From the NCBI RefSeq assembly GCF_009834025.1, contig NZ_CP047156.1:3618067-3682066 (forward strand): DNA of 64,000 nt. Direction: 5' to 3'. The DNA is from Epidermidibacterium keratini (lineage in GTDB: Bacteria; Actinomycetota; Actinomycetes; Mycobacteriales; Antricoccaceae). Of the stretch, positions 7,949 to 18,330 are shown piece by piece; position 1 is the stretch's first letter, and every line of letters starts with the position of its first letter. The notes under the pieces were generated by a model. That model was given only the letters and a program-made list of their open reading frames with translations, searched no databases and was not told where the DNA came from. Both the position numbers and the translations under genes were made by a program.

Positions 7949-8098
7949 GTAACCGCGTCCTGATTGGTATGGATCCCGATGAACAAGGTATCCCGATGAA
8001 TCTGGCAGCCCGATGAAGTTGCAGCAATGACTGTTCTTCACCAGGAACCAATGAGGTCGTAGCGGAGCACACGCTGCGGCTTCGAGACTAGGAGACCC

Positions 8099-10888
8099 GT
8101 GGCAAAGCCCCGCGTACACGAGCTTGCAAAAGAGCTTGGTGTAACGAGTAAGGAAGTGCTCGCCAAGCTTGGCGAGATGGGCGAGTTCGTCAAGAGTGCG
8201 AGCTCGACCGTAGAAGCGCCAGTGGCGCGCAAGCTCAAGGAACAGTTCCCGACGACGGCTAAGGCCGCGCCGAAGAAGTCGGCCAAGAAGGCCGCTCCGG
8301 CAGCCGAGGAAACCCCTGCGCCCGCCGCACCAGCACCCGCAGCGGCGCAGGCGCAGGCACCTGCCGTCTCGACGCCGGCGAACTCTGGCCCGAAGCCCGG
8401 TCCAGTGCGCCCGGCCGCCCAGGCCCAGCCTGAGGCCGCTCCGGCCCCAGCCCCCGAGGCACCCAAGCCGGCTCCGCGCCCAGCGACGCCGAAGCCCGCC
8501 GAGACCCCGGCTCCGGCGCCGGCCCCCCGCCCGCGTCCGGGTGGAAACAACCCGTTTGGCGTGGGTCAGAGCGCTCCGCGCCCGGCACCGCCGCGTCCGG
8601 CCGCACGTCCGGGCCCCGGTGGGGGCGGCGCACCTGGGACCCCGCGTCCCGGTGGCCCGCGCCCGGGTCCCGGCGGCCCTCGTCCCGGTGGTCCGCGACC
8701 CGGTCCCGGCGGTCCTCGCCCGGGCGGTCCGCGTCCCGGCGGTCCGCGCCCGACCCCGAACGCGATGCCGGGCCGTCCTGCTCCGGGCCTGCGCCCGGCC
8801 GGCCAGGGTGGCGGCGGTCGTCCCGGCGGTGGCGGCGGCGGCCGTCCCGGTGGCGGCGGCGGTGGCTTCCGTCCCGGTGGCGGCGGTGGCGCTGGCGGCG
8901 GTTTCCGCCCAGGTGGCGGCGGTGGCCGTCCCGGTGGCGGCGGTCGTGGCCGCGGTGGCGGTACAGCGGGTGCGTTCGGCCGTCCCGGCTCTCGTGGGCC
9001 CGTGCGTGGACGCAAGAGCAAGAAGCAGCGTCGCCAAGAGTTCGACCAGATGGACGCGCCGACCATCGGCGGCGTCTCGATGCCACGTGGTGACGGATCG
9101 ACGATCCGTCTGCCGCGCGGCGCCTCGCTGACCGACCTCGCCGAGAAGATCAACGCCTCGCCCGCCTCGCTGGTGACCGCGCTGTTCCACCTCGGTGAGA
9201 TGGTCACCGCGACGCAGTCGGTCAACGACGACACGCTGCAGCTGCTCGGCGCCGAGCTGAACTACAAGATCGAGGTCGTCTCGCCTGAGGACGAGGACCG
9301 CGAGCTGCTCGAGACGTTCGACATCACCTTCGGTGAGGACGCCGACTCGGGCAACCTGGCGACCCGTTCCCCGGTCGTGACCGTGATGGGTCACGTCGAT
9401 CACGGCAAGACCAAGCTGCTCGACGCGCTGCGCCAGACCGACGTGGCCAAGGACGAGGCCGGCGGCATCACCCAGCACATCGGTGCCTACCAGGTCCACA
9501 CCACGCACGAGGGCAACGACCGGGCGATCACCATGATCGACACCCCCGGTCACGAGGCGTTCACCGCCATGCGTGCCCGTGGTGCCCAGACCACCGACAT
9601 CGTGATCCTGGTCGTGGCGGCCGACGACGGCGTGATGCCGCAGACGGTCGAGGCGATCAACCACGCGCAGGCGGCCGACGTACCGATCGTCGTTGCGGTC
9701 AACAAGATCGACAAGGAAGGCGCCAACGCCGAGAAGATCCGCTCGCAGCTGACCGAGTACAACCTGGTCGCTGAGGAGTACGGCGGCGAGACGATGTTCG
9801 TCGAGATCTCCGCACTCCAGCGGATCGGTCTGGACTCGCTGCTCGAGGCGGTGCTGCTGACCGCGGACGCCTCCCTCGAGCTCACCGCCGACCCGGACAT
9901 GGAGGCGCAGGGCGTCGCGATCGAGGCACACCTCGACCGTGGCCGCGGTGCCGTCGCCACCGTCCTGGTCCAGCGCGGCACGCTGCACGTCGGTGACTCG
10001 ATCGTCGCCGGCGATGCGCACGGCCGCGTGCGGGCGATGACCGACGAGTACGGCGTCAACGTCACCGAGGCGGGCCCATCGGTGCCGGTGCAGGTCATCG
10101 GCTTCACGTCGGTGCCCGGCGCGGGTGACACCTTCCTGGTCGTCGACGAGGACCGTGTCGCACGTCAGATCGCCGAGCGGCGGCAGGCCCGCGAGCGCAA
10201 CGCTCAGCTGGCCAAGTCGCGGCGCCGGATCTCGCTGGAGGACCTCAACAAGGCCCTCGAAGAAGGCAAGGTCGAGAACCTCAACCTGATCCTCAAGGGC
10301 GACAACTCCGGCACCGTGGAGGCGCTGGAGGACGCGCTGCTGAAGATCGAGGTCGGGCAGGAAGTCTCGCTGCGGATCATCCACCGCGGCGTCGGTGCGA
10401 TCACCGAGTCGGACATCGACTTGGCGACCGCGTCGGATGCCGTCGTACTCGGCTTCAACGTGCGCACCCAGGGCAAGGCGACCGAGCGGGCCAACCGCGA
10501 AGGCGTCGACGTCCGGTTCTACTCGGTCATCTACCAGGCGATCGACGACATCGAGGCCGCGCTCAAGGGCATGCTCAAGCCGGAGTTCGAGGAGATCCAG
10601 CTCGGCACCGCCGAGGTGCGGGCGATCTTCCGCTCCAGCAAGTTCGGCAACATCGCCGGGTGCATCGTGCGCTCGGGTGAGATCCGCCGTAACTCCAAGG
10701 CACGCCTGCTGCGCGACGGCACCGTGGTCGCCGACAACCTACAGATCGCCTCGCTGCGCCGCGAAAAGGACGATGTCACCGAAGTCCGCGAGGGCTACGA
10801 GTGCGGTATCAGCCTTGGGTCCTACAACGACATCAAGGACGCCGACATCATCGAGACCTTCGAGCTGCGCGAGAAGCCGCGCGACTAA
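8099..10888 (+). CDS. infB: Translation initiation factor IF-2
   Basis: 929 residues. Layout: small N-terminal domain (1-50, [20 protein letters not shown]), a long Ala/Pro linker (~55-170), a Gly/Arg/Pro linker (~170-300), a second IF2-N module (~320-410), then the GTPase with GHVDHGKT starting at 431, DTPGHE and NKID, followed by domains II-IV. It delivers initiator tRNA to the 30S subunit. GTG at 8099 has AGGAG 4 nt upstream, a short spacing. The linker is unusually long and low in complexity. Upstream of the start (7949-8098) I see no other gene. Confidence 0.97.
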   Translation: MAKPRVHELAKELGVTSKEVLAKLGEMGEFVKSASSTVEAPVARKLKEQFPTTAKAAPKKSAKKAAPAAEETPAPAAPAPAAAQAQAPAVSTPANSGPKPGPVRPAAQAQPEAAPAPAPEAPKPAPRPATPKPAETPAPAPAPRPRPGGNNPFGVGQSAPRPAPPRPAARPGPGGGGAPGTPRPGGPRPGPGGPRPGGPRPGPGGPRPGGPRPGGPRPTPNAMPGRPAPGLRPAGQGGGGRPGGGGGGRPGGGGGGFRPGGGGGAGGGFRPGGGGGRPGGGGRGRGGGTAGAFGRPGSRGPVRGRKSKKQRRQEFDQMDAPTIGGVSMPRGDGSTIRLPRGASLTDLAEKINASPASLVTALFHLGEMVTATQSVNDDTLQLLGAELNYKIEVVSPEDEDRELLETFDITFGEDADSGNLATRSPVVTVMGHVDHGKTKLLDALRQTDVAKDEAGGITQHIGAYQVHTTHEGNDRAITMIDTPGHEAFTAMRARGAQTTDIVILVVAADDGVMPQTVEAINHAQAADVPIVVAVNKIDKEGANAEKIRSQLTEYNLVAEEYGGETMFVEISALQRIGLDSLLEAVLLTADASLELTADPDMEAQGVAIEAHLDRGRGAVATVLVQRGTLHVGDSIVAGDAHGRVRAMTDEYGVNVTEAGPSVPVQVIGFTSVPGAGDTFLVVDEDRVARQIAERRQARERNAQLAKSRRRISLEDLNKALEEGKVENLNLILKGDNSGTVEALEDALLKIEVGQEVSLRIIHRGVGAITESDIDLATASDAVVLGFNVRTQGKATERANREGVDVRFYSVIYQAIDDIEAALKGMLKPEFEEIQLGTAEVRAIFRSSKFGNIAGCIVRSGEIRRNSKARLLRDGTVVADNLQIASLRREKDDVTEVREGYECGISLGSYNDIKDADIIETFELREKPRD
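8586..8990 (+). repeat. GC-rich coding repeat in infB linker
   Basis: Short tandem units encoding [12 protein letters not shown]-like and RPGGGGG-like peptides, residues ~163-297 of IF-2. The repeats keep the reading frame and are probably disordered linker; they could be prone to slippage or misassembly. Confidence 0.8.
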
Positions 10889-10899
10889 CGAACAACCGC

Positions 10900-10952
10900 T
10901 GAGTACGCCGCCTGAGACGATGGCCTTCGCGCCGTCTCAGGCGGCGTACTCA
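10900..10952. terminator. 20-bp perfect-arm hairpin between infB and rbfA
   Basis: TGAGTACGCCGCCTGAGACG (10900-10919) and its exact reverse complement (10933-10952) with a 13-nt loop and no U-tract. rbfA starts 18 nt later with its own AAGGAGA, so this may be an RNA-processing or stability element rather than a full terminator. Confidence 0.75.
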
Positions 10953-10970
10953 TCACCCCAAGGAGAGATC

Positions 10971-11411
10971 ATGGCCGACGAAGCGCGCGCCCGCCGACTT
11001 GCCGTGCGCATCCGCGAGATCGTCGCGGAAACCCTCGAACGTCAGGTCAAAGACCCGCGGCTCGGGATGGTCACCATCACCGGCAGCAAGCTGACCTCGG
11101 ACCTGCGCGACGCGACGGTCTTCTTCACGGTGCTCGGCACCGACGAGGAGAAGGCCGACTCGATCGCGGCGCTGGAGTCGGCGAAGGGTCATCTGCGCAC
11201 CACCGTCGGCAAGCGGCTTGGCATCCGGCATACGCCCTCGCTCGCGTTCGTGCTCGATGAGGTCCCCGAGCACGCCCGCTCCATCGACGACCTGCTGGCT
11301 AAGGCGCGCGCGTCCGATGAGCAGGTCGCCAAGTCGCGTCAGGGCAAGACGTTCGCTGGTGACGAGGACCCCTACCGCCACGACGAGGACGCTGACTCGG
11401 AGCAGCAGTGA
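10971..11411 (+). CDS. rbfA: Ribosome-binding factor A
   Basis: 146 residues with the KH-like fold of Rbf[21 protein letters not shown], then [20 protein letters not shown] (both at the N-terminal end), and [17 protein letters not shown]. It helps process 16S rRNA 5' ends and 30S assembly in the cold. ATG 10971 follows AAGGAGA by 5 nt. A longer upstream frame crosses infB and is discarded. The Asp/Glu-rich tail overlaps the next gene by 4 bp (GTGA). Confidence 0.96.
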   Translation: MADEARARRLAVRIREIVAETLERQVKDPRLGMVTITGSKLTSDLRDATVFFTVLGTDEEKADSIAALESAKGHLRTTVGKRLGIRHTPSLAFVLDEVPEHARSIDDLLAKARASDEQVAKSRQGKTFAGDEDPYRHDEDADSEQQ

Positions 11412-12439
11412 GCGACGAGTACGCCGTACTCGTCGCACCGTCGGCGAGCCGCACCTACGCCGCGGACGCCGCCCGGCTCGCCGCAGCTGAGCTGCGGTGG
11501 CTGGCGCGCGGAGTGCTTGATGACTCGGTTGACGCCGAGGTCGTCACTCTCGCCGGGGTCGAGTACGTTGCCCTCTCGGCCGCGTCTGCCGAGCTCGCCT
11601 CGGTCGTTGCGGCGAGCTCCTCGGCGTGGGCGTTGTTTGCCCGCGAGGGCGCGCTGCTGCGTCCTGTCGAGCTGCCGCGCCGGCAGGCCTTCCCCGATGA
11701 CGTCGTCACGATCCCGAAGTACACCGGCAAGACCAACGACCAGTTCACGCACCTGCTGCTCGGCCTGACGGTGGCTGCCTCGGCGCGCCCCGAGCTGCTC
11801 GTGCGCGGTCGTGGACGCGTGCTCGACCCGGTGTGCGGACGCGGCACCACGCTCTCGACGGCGCTGATGCTCGGGCACGATGCGGTCGGGATCGACGTCG
11901 ACCGCCGCGACATCGAGACCTATGCCGGGTTCCTGGCGACCTGGGCCAAGACGCACCGGCTGCCGCACACCCACCGGTTTGCACCACTGCGGCGCAACAA
12001 GCGAGTGGTGGCGCAGGAGCTGGACTTCGCCGTGTACGCCGACCGCCAGGCGCAGAAGGCCGGCGACGGTGTGCGGGTTCAGGCGTTCGTCGCTGACACC
12101 GCCGATGCTGCCGACCTGCTGAAGCCGGGGTCGGTCGATGTGATTGTCGGCGACCTGCCGTACGGCGTACACCACGGCTCACATCGCGGCCGCGACCTGG
12201 ACCGGCGCCCGCTTGAGCTCGTGCGCGAGGCATTGCCGGCGTGGCTGACGGTGCTGCGTGCCGGAGGAGCGATCGGCCTGTCGTTCAACGCCAAGACGCT
12301 GCGCGCTGCCGATCTGGCCGCGGTGCTACGCGAGGCTGGCCTGCACGTGGCAGAGGGCTGCGAAGAGTTCGGTCATCGAGTCGATGCCTCGATCCACCGC
12401 GAGCTGCTCGTCGCCGTGCGCTCGGGCGGTGCCCGCTAG
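11408..12439 (+). CDS. TRM11-like SAM-dependent methyltransferase
   Basis: 343 residues. The SAM-binding motif [16 protein letters not shown] is at ~137-152 and the catalytic DLPYG motif at ~249, the order seen in Trm11/RlmL-type RNA methyltransferases and in N6/N4-amino DNA methyltransferases. The N-terminal ~110 residues, ending in [20 protein letters not shown], look like a substrate-binding domain. GTG 11408 overlaps the rbfA stop. Placement at the end of a ribosome-biogenesis operon suggests an RNA substrate, but that is inference. At this place M. tuberculosis and Streptomyces have a DHH-family nanoRNase. Confidence 0.75.
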   Translation: MSDEYAVLVAPSASRTYAADAARLAAAELRWLARGVLDDSVDAEVVTLAGVEYVALSAASAELASVVAASSSAWALFAREGALLRPVELPRRQAFPDDVVTIPKYTGKTNDQFTHLLLGLTVAASARPELLVRGRGRVLDPVCGRGTTLSTALMLGHDAVGIDVDRRDIETYAGFLATWAKTHRLPHTHRFAPLRRNKRVVAQELDFAVYADRQAQKAGDGVRVQAFVADTADAADLLKPGSVDVIVGDLPYGVHHGSHRGRDLDRRPLELVREALPAWLTVLRAGGAIGLSFNAKTLRAADLAAVLREAGLHVAEGCEEFGHRVDASIHRELLVAVRSGGAR

Positions 12440-12558
12440 GGCGCCGCGCACTCCGCTGACGGTGCGGTTGGCATCTCGGTGGACGAAGGGACTCGACATC
12501 GGTTGCCGCCGGGGTGACGTGTCGTCGTAGCCAGTGCAAATTGGGCGCGCTTCGTGGC

Positions 12559-12601
12559 TTGTGACCGTGACCACTGTGCAATAGGCTATAAGTTATAACA
12601 G
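12559..12601 (+). promoter_or_regulatory. Promoter and operator of the VOC gene
   Basis: TTGTGA (12559-12564) and TAGGCT (12582-12587) are separated by 17 bp, a good sigma-70-type layout. The expected start site falls inside TATAAGTTATAACAG (12587-12601), which matches the GntR/HIT operator at 1898-1912 in 13 of 15 bases. This suggests repression of the VOC gene by the same or a related GntR protein. Confidence 0.55.
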
Positions 12602-12658
12602 TCGTCGCGACCGGATCTTCTCTCGCGCCGACAGCACCACGACCCAAGGGAGAACCCA

Positions 12659-13270
12659 GTGCCTGAGAACAAAGCCGGCAGCAAGCCAGCGACCGCGCCG
12701 AAGCTCCATCACGCCACGTTCACCACGTTGCGGATGGACGAGATGATCGAGTGGTACGAGAAGGTTTGCGGGATGCAGACGCTCTTCCACTCCGATGAGG
12801 CGAGCTGGCTGACGAACGACGAGGCCAACCACCGTCTCGCGCTGCTGTCTCCGCCGGGCATCAAGCACCCGACCGATAAGGGCCACGAGACCGGCCTGCA
12901 TCACACGGCGTACGAGTTCGACACGTTCGACCAGTGGCTCAACAACTACATCCGCCTGCGCGACCTCGGCATCATGCCCTTCCTGATGCTCGACCACGGG
13001 ATCACGATGTCGGTGTACTACCAGGATCCGGACGGTAACGGCGTGGAGATCCAGGTAGACGGCTTCGGCGACTGGGCGGACTCGAAGGAGTGGATCGCCT
13101 TCTCGAAGGACTTCGCGGAGAACCCGATCGGGACGTGGTTCGATCCCGAGAAGCTGGTCAAGGCGCGCGAAGAAGGCCTGTCCTTTAAGGAGATTCACGA
13201 GCGTGCCCGGGCCGGGGAGTACGAGCCGGCTGAGATTCCCGAGGACTTCCTGCTGCCTGAAGTCTGGTAG
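12659..13270 (+). CDS. VOC-superfamily protein, extradiol-dioxygenase-like
   Basis: 203 residues. The vicinal-oxygen-chelate fold is visible as paired modules: LHHATFTTLRMDEMIEWYEK, then GLHHTAYEFDTFDQW and YYQDPDGNGVEIQVD. The two His and the Glu of NGVEIQ fit the 2-His-1-Glu metal triad of type I extradiol dioxygenases and glyoxalases. A C-terminal helical tail of ~60 residues is extra. GTG 12659 has AAGGGAGA 6 nt upstream. A ring-cleaving or related role in aromatic breakdown is plausible, and a cat operon is present in the window, but the substrate is unknown. Single-gene unit with its own promoter. Confidence 0.8.
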   Translation: MPENKAGSKPATAPKLHHATFTTLRMDEMIEWYEKVCGMQTLFHSDEASWLTNDEANHRLALLSPPGIKHPTDKGHETGLHHTAYEFDTFDQWLNNYIRLRDLGIMPFLMLDHGITMSVYYQDPDGNGVEIQVDGFGDWADSKEWIAFSKDFAENPIGTWFDPEKLVKAREEGLSFKEIHERARAGEYEPAEIPEDFLLPEVW

Positions 13271-13302
13271 CGGTCCTGCGGTTGCGGCCTCGCTGATCGG
13301 CG

Positions 13303-14922
13303 TTAGCCGAAGGGGCCGGGCGGGACAGAGCTCGGCCACCAGTTGACCGCCGGGAACTGCCACATCAAGATCGCGAGCAGCGCTGCGCCGCCGAGCGCGG
13401 CCGCCGTCAGGATCGACGCGCCGTACGTGCCGGGCGCGAGCACCTGCACCGAGCGGCGTACGGCGCGACGTGTCGAGGTGCCGCCGGGACCCCACCAGAG
13501 CACCGGGAGCGCGATGGCACCACCGGCGGCGAGGGCGACGTTGGCACCCACGGCCCCGATGTTCAGCTCTGTCGTGGCGAGCACCTCGCCGGCGACCAGT
13601 GCTGTGCCCATCCCAAAAGCACCGGGCAGCAGCATCGTCGCCGCGGACCCGACAGCCGCCGCACCCGCCGACCACGGCGAGACCGCCAGCTCGCGCACGA
13701 AGTTGCTGCGCCGGGCGCCGCGAGACTCATCCCGCCACTGCAAGCCTTCGGTGAAGCGGTCGGTAAACCGCGCGAGCGACAGCAAGGCCCAGAGGGTGCC
13801 GACCGCGACCAGCGGAGTCGATGCGACCAGCGCGATCATCAGCAGTCCGATCGCGGCGATGGTGCCGGCGCGGCGTACTCCGCGAGTCGGCGGCGCGACA
13901 TACGGGGTGCGCGACTTCGCGAGCTTGCTGTTGTCGGGCTGTCGCGGTGCCTTGGCCGGAGGCGGGGTGCGTTGAGGGGGTTGCTGCGTGGGCTGGGCGA
14001 GTACGGCGGTCGCGGGTCGCTCAGTGGGTTGGATCAGCGTCGGCGGCTCGACCGGCGCGAGGACGGGCGTGGCGGTGGCGGTCGAACGGCCTGCGGCGTA
14101 CAGCTCGAACCGTTCGATGATCTCCGGCGCGCTGGGTCGTGCCTGCGGGTCGGCGAGCAGGCACTGGTCGAGCAGCGGGCGCAGGTCGTCGTCGACGCCG
14201 CGGGTGTCGAGCTCGCCGCGGCGGATCCGGTCGAGCACGACCTCGATCGGGCCGGTGCCGGCGGGTGAGCGGCCGGTCGCGGCGAAGACCATCGTGGCGG
14301 CGAAACCCCACCAGTCGGTCGCCGGGCTCGCGCTGTGCCCATAGATCACCTCGGGAGCGACATAGCCTGGGGTGCCGACGAAAAGTCCGGTCATGGTGAG
14401 GCGTACGTCGTCGGCGAGCTGGGCGATGCCGAAGTCGATCACGACCGGCTGACGCTCATGCAGCAGGATGTTGCCCGGCTTGAGGTCGCGGTGCACGATG
14501 CGCATGTCGTGGATCGCCGACAGGGCGCCGATGAGACCGTGGCCGAGGTTGACGAGTCCTTCGCGCGCGAGGGGTCCCTGGGCATCGACGTACTCATCGA
14601 GCTGCGGTCCGGCGACGAACTCGGTGACGATGTAGGGCCGCGCTGCTTCTAGATCGGCATCGAGTACGCCGGCCACGCACCGGTGGCGCACCTTCTCCAG
14701 GGTGCTCAGCTCGCGGCGCAGCCGAGCGCGGGCATTGGCATCGCCGGCGATGTGCTCGCGCAGCACCTTGACCGCCACCGGCCGGTCGACCGGATCGACA
14801 CCGAGATAGACCACGCCCATGCCGCCGGCGCCGACCTCGCGAATGATGCGGTAGGGACCGATGTAGTCGTCATCATCGGCCGCGGTGGGCAGCCAGAGGC
14901 CGGCGCGGTCCGATGTGGTCAT
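13303..14922 (-). CDS. Serine/threonine protein kinase with C-terminal polytopic membrane domain
   Basis: 539 residues. Residues ~20-285 are a complete Hanks-type kinase: glycine loop GAGGMGVVYLG, VAVKVL lysine, HRDLKPGN catalytic loop, DFGIAQ and GTPGYVAPE activation segment. A Pro/Thr/Gln-rich linker (~290-370) leads into a membrane part with at least five hydrophobic stretches (IAAIGLLMIALVASTPLVAV onward). PASTA or other known sensor domains are absent. ATG 14922 is preferred because TACCGT lies exactly 7 nt upstream (leaderless); ATG 14958 is possible. Divergent from the MATE gene. Confidence 0.9.
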   Translation of the reverse strand: MTTSDRAGLWLPTAADDDDYIGPYRIIREVGAGGMGVVYLGVDPVDRPVAVKVLREHIAGDANARARLRRELSTLEKVRHRCVAGVLDADLEAARPYIVTEFVAGPQLDEYVDAQGPLAREGLVNLGHGLIGALSAIHDMRIVHRDLKPGNILLHERQPVVIDFGIAQLADDVRLTMTGLFVGTPGYVAPEVIYGHSASPATDWWGFAATMVFAATGRSPAGTGPIEVVLDRIRRGELDTRGVDDDLRPLLDQCLLADPQARPSAPEIIERFELYAAGRSTATATPVLAPVEPPTLIQPTERPATAVLAQPTQQPPQRTPPPAKAPRQPDNSKLAKSRTPYVAPPTRGVRRAGTIAAIGLLMIALVASTPLVAVGTLWALLSLARFTDRFTEGLQWRDESRGARRSNFVRELAVSPWSAGAAAVGSAATMLLPGAFGMGTALVAGEVLATTELNIGAVGANVALAAGGAIALPVLWWGPGGTSTRRAVRRSVQVLAPGTYGASILTAAALGGAALLAILMWQFPAVNWWPSSVPPGPFG

Positions 14923-14929
14923 GGCATCT

Positions 14930-14935
14930 ACGGTA
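14930..14935 (-). promoter_or_regulatory. -10 box of the kinase gene (leaderless)
   Basis: TACCGT on the minus strand, 7 nt before ATG 14922, with no Shine-Dalgarno in between. Confidence 0.5.
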
Positions 14936-15040
14936 CGTGCTGGCTCCGTGTGGGTCATCGGACTGCGGTCGTAGGTATCGCTTTGTGACCCGAGCCCGGG
15001 CCGCGAGGCAGCGGTGCGCGTCGGCTGCCAGAATTGGCCG

Positions 15041-16354
15041 GTGAGCCAGCCGCCGAACCAGCCCGACGCCTCGGTGCGACGCGTGGTCGGTCTGGCGCTG
15101 CCGGCGCTCGTCGTTCTCGCCGCCGAGCCGATGTACGTGCTTGTCGACACGGCGCTGATCGGGCACCTGGGTGCGTATCCGCTCGCTGCGCTCGCCGTCG
15201 GTGGCGTCGTACTGTCGCAGGTCGCCGGCCAGTTCAACTTCCTCGCCTACGGCACCACGGCACGCGCCGCGCGGCACTTCGGGGCGGGCCGGCGCGACCT
15301 CGCCGTTCGTGAGGGCGCGAACGCGAGTGTGCTGGCACTGCTCATCAGCGCGGCGCTGATCGTGCTCGTCGAGCTGTTTGCGCCGCAGATCGCGCGGCTG
15401 ATCGCGGGGTCCGGATCGCCGATCGCCGACGATGCCGCAGCCTGGATGCGCATCGCGATCCTCGGCGCCCCAGGCATTCTGCTGTCGCTGGCCGGAAACG
15501 GCTGGATGCGTGGGATCCAGCGGGTGCGCGAGCCGACGGTGTACGTCGTGATCGGGTTCGGCATCTGCCTCGTGCTGCTGCCGATCTTCATCTACGGCTT
15601 CGGCTGGGGGCTGCTCGGCTCGGCGACCGCCAACGCCATCGCGCAGAACATCGTCGGCGTGCTGTTTTTGCGGGCGCTGGTGCGCGAGCGGGTGTCGTGG
15701 CGGATCGACGGCGCGGTGATGCGCGGGCAGCTGCGCTCAGGGCGCGACCTCTTCATCCGCACCCTGGCGCTGCAGGGCTCGATGATCGTTGCCGCGGCGG
15801 TGGCTGCTCGCATGGGTACGGCGGTCATCGGCGCGCACCAGATCGGCACGCAGCTGCAGACCTTGTGCGCGCTCGCGTTGGACTCGGTCGCGATTGCCGC
15901 GCAGGCGCTCATCGGCGAGGCGCTGGGTCGCGGCGACCGCGAGCTGGTGCGGCGTACGACGCGGCTCGTCGCGCGTGTCGGTTTCGGCGCGGGCGTCGTA
16001 CTCGCCGCGGTCTTGCTGGTGTTGCGGCCGTGGCTGCCGCAGGTCTTCACCAGCGACACAGCAGTGCTGGAGCAGGCCGCGGTGATGTGGCTGTTCCTGG
16101 CCGGGATGCAGGTGATCTGCGGGGTGCTGTTTGCGCTGGACGGCGTACTCATGGGCGCCGGCGATGTCGCGGTGCTGCGCACGATCACCATCGTCGCGCA
16201 CGGCGCGGTGTACCTCCCGCTCGCGCTGCTCGCCTACCAGCTGCAGTGGGGGATCGCCGGCATCTGGGCGGGGCTGGCGCTCTCGCTGGCCGCACGGCTG
16301 GCGCTGGGCTGGTGGCGAGTGCGCGGCGACCGCTGGATGGACGCTCGCCTGTGA
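15041..16354 (+). CDS. MATE-family efflux transporter (DinF type)
   Basis: 437 residues with about 12 membrane segments in two homologous halves. Typical MATE features are LAAEPMYVLVDTALIGHLG near the N-terminus and GSMIVAAAVAARMGTAVIGA in the second half. DinF-type transporters export cationic or lipophilic compounds against H+ or Na+. GTG 15041 is taken because conserved sequence starts at once; a weak CAGAAT hexamer lies 6 nt upstream. Its position downstream of rbfA and before truB matches M. tuberculosis dinF, though other genes are inserted here. The substrate is unknown. Confidence 0.93.
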   Translation: MSQPPNQPDASVRRVVGLALPALVVLAAEPMYVLVDTALIGHLGAYPLAALAVGGVVLSQVAGQFNFLAYGTTARAARHFGAGRRDLAVREGANASVLALLISAALIVLVELFAPQIARLIAGSGSPIADDAAAWMRIAILGAPGILLSLAGNGWMRGIQRVREPTVYVVIGFGICLVLLPIFIYGFGWGLLGSATANAIAQNIVGVLFLRALVRERVSWRIDGAVMRGQLRSGRDLFIRTLALQGSMIVAAAVAARMGTAVIGAHQIGTQLQTLCALALDSVAIAAQALIGEALGRGDRELVRRTTRLVARVGFGAGVVLAAVLLVLRPWLPQVFTSDTAVLEQAAVMWLFLAGMQVICGVLFALDGVLMGAGDVAVLRTITIVAHGAVYLPLALLAYQLQWGIAGIWAGLALSLAARLALGWWRVRGDRWMDARL

Positions 16355-16390
16355 GCTGCGGTCTGCCAGCGCGGTGCGGCGTACTCGCCA

Positions 16391-16396
16391 TAGGCT
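16391..16396 (+). promoter_or_regulatory. -10 box of the DUF4870 gene (leaderless)
   Basis: TAGGCT, 6 nt before ATG 16403. The GAAGG in between directly abuts the start codon and is too close to act as a normal ribosome site. Confidence 0.5.
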
Positions 16397-16402
16397 TGAA
16401 GG

Positions 16403-16834
16403 ATGAGCGCGAACTATCCGGACTACCGCTACGACAGCTATCCCGACTACCGCGACCAGGGCGCCGTCTCAACGATGAGCGAGAGCGAGGAGCGCACCTG
16501 GACCGTGCTCGCGCACCTCTCCGCGCCAATCGCCGCCGTCCTGTCCGCGGGATCGCTGAGCCTGCTTGGACCGCTGATCATCTACTTCCTGGTCCGCAAG
16601 CGCAGCCCGCTCGCGCGTAACGCCGCAGCCGGCGCGTTCAACTTCAACGTGTCGTTCTGGGTGCTCTATGTGGTCGCCTGGGTGCTGATCTTCACCGTCA
16701 TCGCGATCCCCGTGGCCGTCGCGATCTGGCTCGTCATCTTCGTCGTCTCGGCGATCACCCACATCGTCGGCGCAATCCGCGGCGCGCGTGGGGAGTACTT
16801 CACCTACCCGTTCCAGATCAAGATCCTGCGATAG
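16403..16834 (+). CDS. DUF4870 (Tic20-like) membrane protein
   Basis: 143 residues. A Tyr/Asp-rich N-terminal segment (NYPDYRYDSYPDYRDQ) is followed by three hydrophobic segments: AHLSAPIAAVLSAGSLSLLG, NVSFWVLYVVAWVLIFTVIA and AVAIWLVIFVVSAITHIVGA. The stretch LVRKRSPLARNAAAGAFNFN is the DUF4870 signature. Function is unknown; homologues are small membrane proteins distantly related to Tic20. ATG 16403 fits a leaderless start; ATG 16474, nearer the conserved part, is the alternative. Confidence 0.85.
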   Translation: MSANYPDYRYDSYPDYRDQGAVSTMSESEERTWTVLAHLSAPIAAVLSAGSLSLLGPLIIYFLVRKRSPLARNAAAGAFNFNVSFWVLYVVAWVLIFTVIAIPVAVAIWLVIFVVSAITHIVGAIRGARGEYFTYPFQIKILR

Positions 16835-16854
16835 GCGACCGCCCGCGGGGCTCG

Positions 16855-16918
16855 CTGACCCACCCAAGGTGCCTCGACCCCAGATATACGCGGGGTCGAG
16901 GCGCTCTCGATGGGTCAG
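16855..16918. terminator. Nested hairpin after the DUF4870 gene
   Basis: Inner perfect arms GCCTCGACCCC/GGGGTCGAGGC (16871-16881 and 16892-16902, 10-nt loop), inside outer arms CTGACCCA/TGGGTCAG (16855-16862 and 16911-16918). It lies between convergent genes. Confidence 0.7.
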
Positions 16919-16948
16919 GCCGAGCTGACTCGAGGAACGGACGTTAAC

Positions 16949-16987
16949 GCGTAGCGTTTCGGTCACCTGGTGACTGAAACGCTACGC
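16949..16987. terminator. 18-bp hairpin facing folA
   Basis: GCGTAGCGTTTC pairs with GAAACGCTACGC (16949-16960 and 16976-16987), extended through GTCAC/GTGAC and one G-U pair to a 3-nt loop. Probably the folA-side half of a bidirectional terminator pair. Confidence 0.7.
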
Positions 16988-17017
16988 ACTAAGCGAGCGG
17001 GTGGGCTACCCAGCAGG

Positions 17018-18330
<1,313 letters not shown>

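Noticed and set aside
7874-10384. 836-codon minus-strand reading frame opposite infB
   Set aside because: Antisense shadow of the GC-rich infB frame; composition is dominated by Arg/Gly/Ala/Thr repeats, no family motif, and IF-2 is unmistakable on the plus strand.
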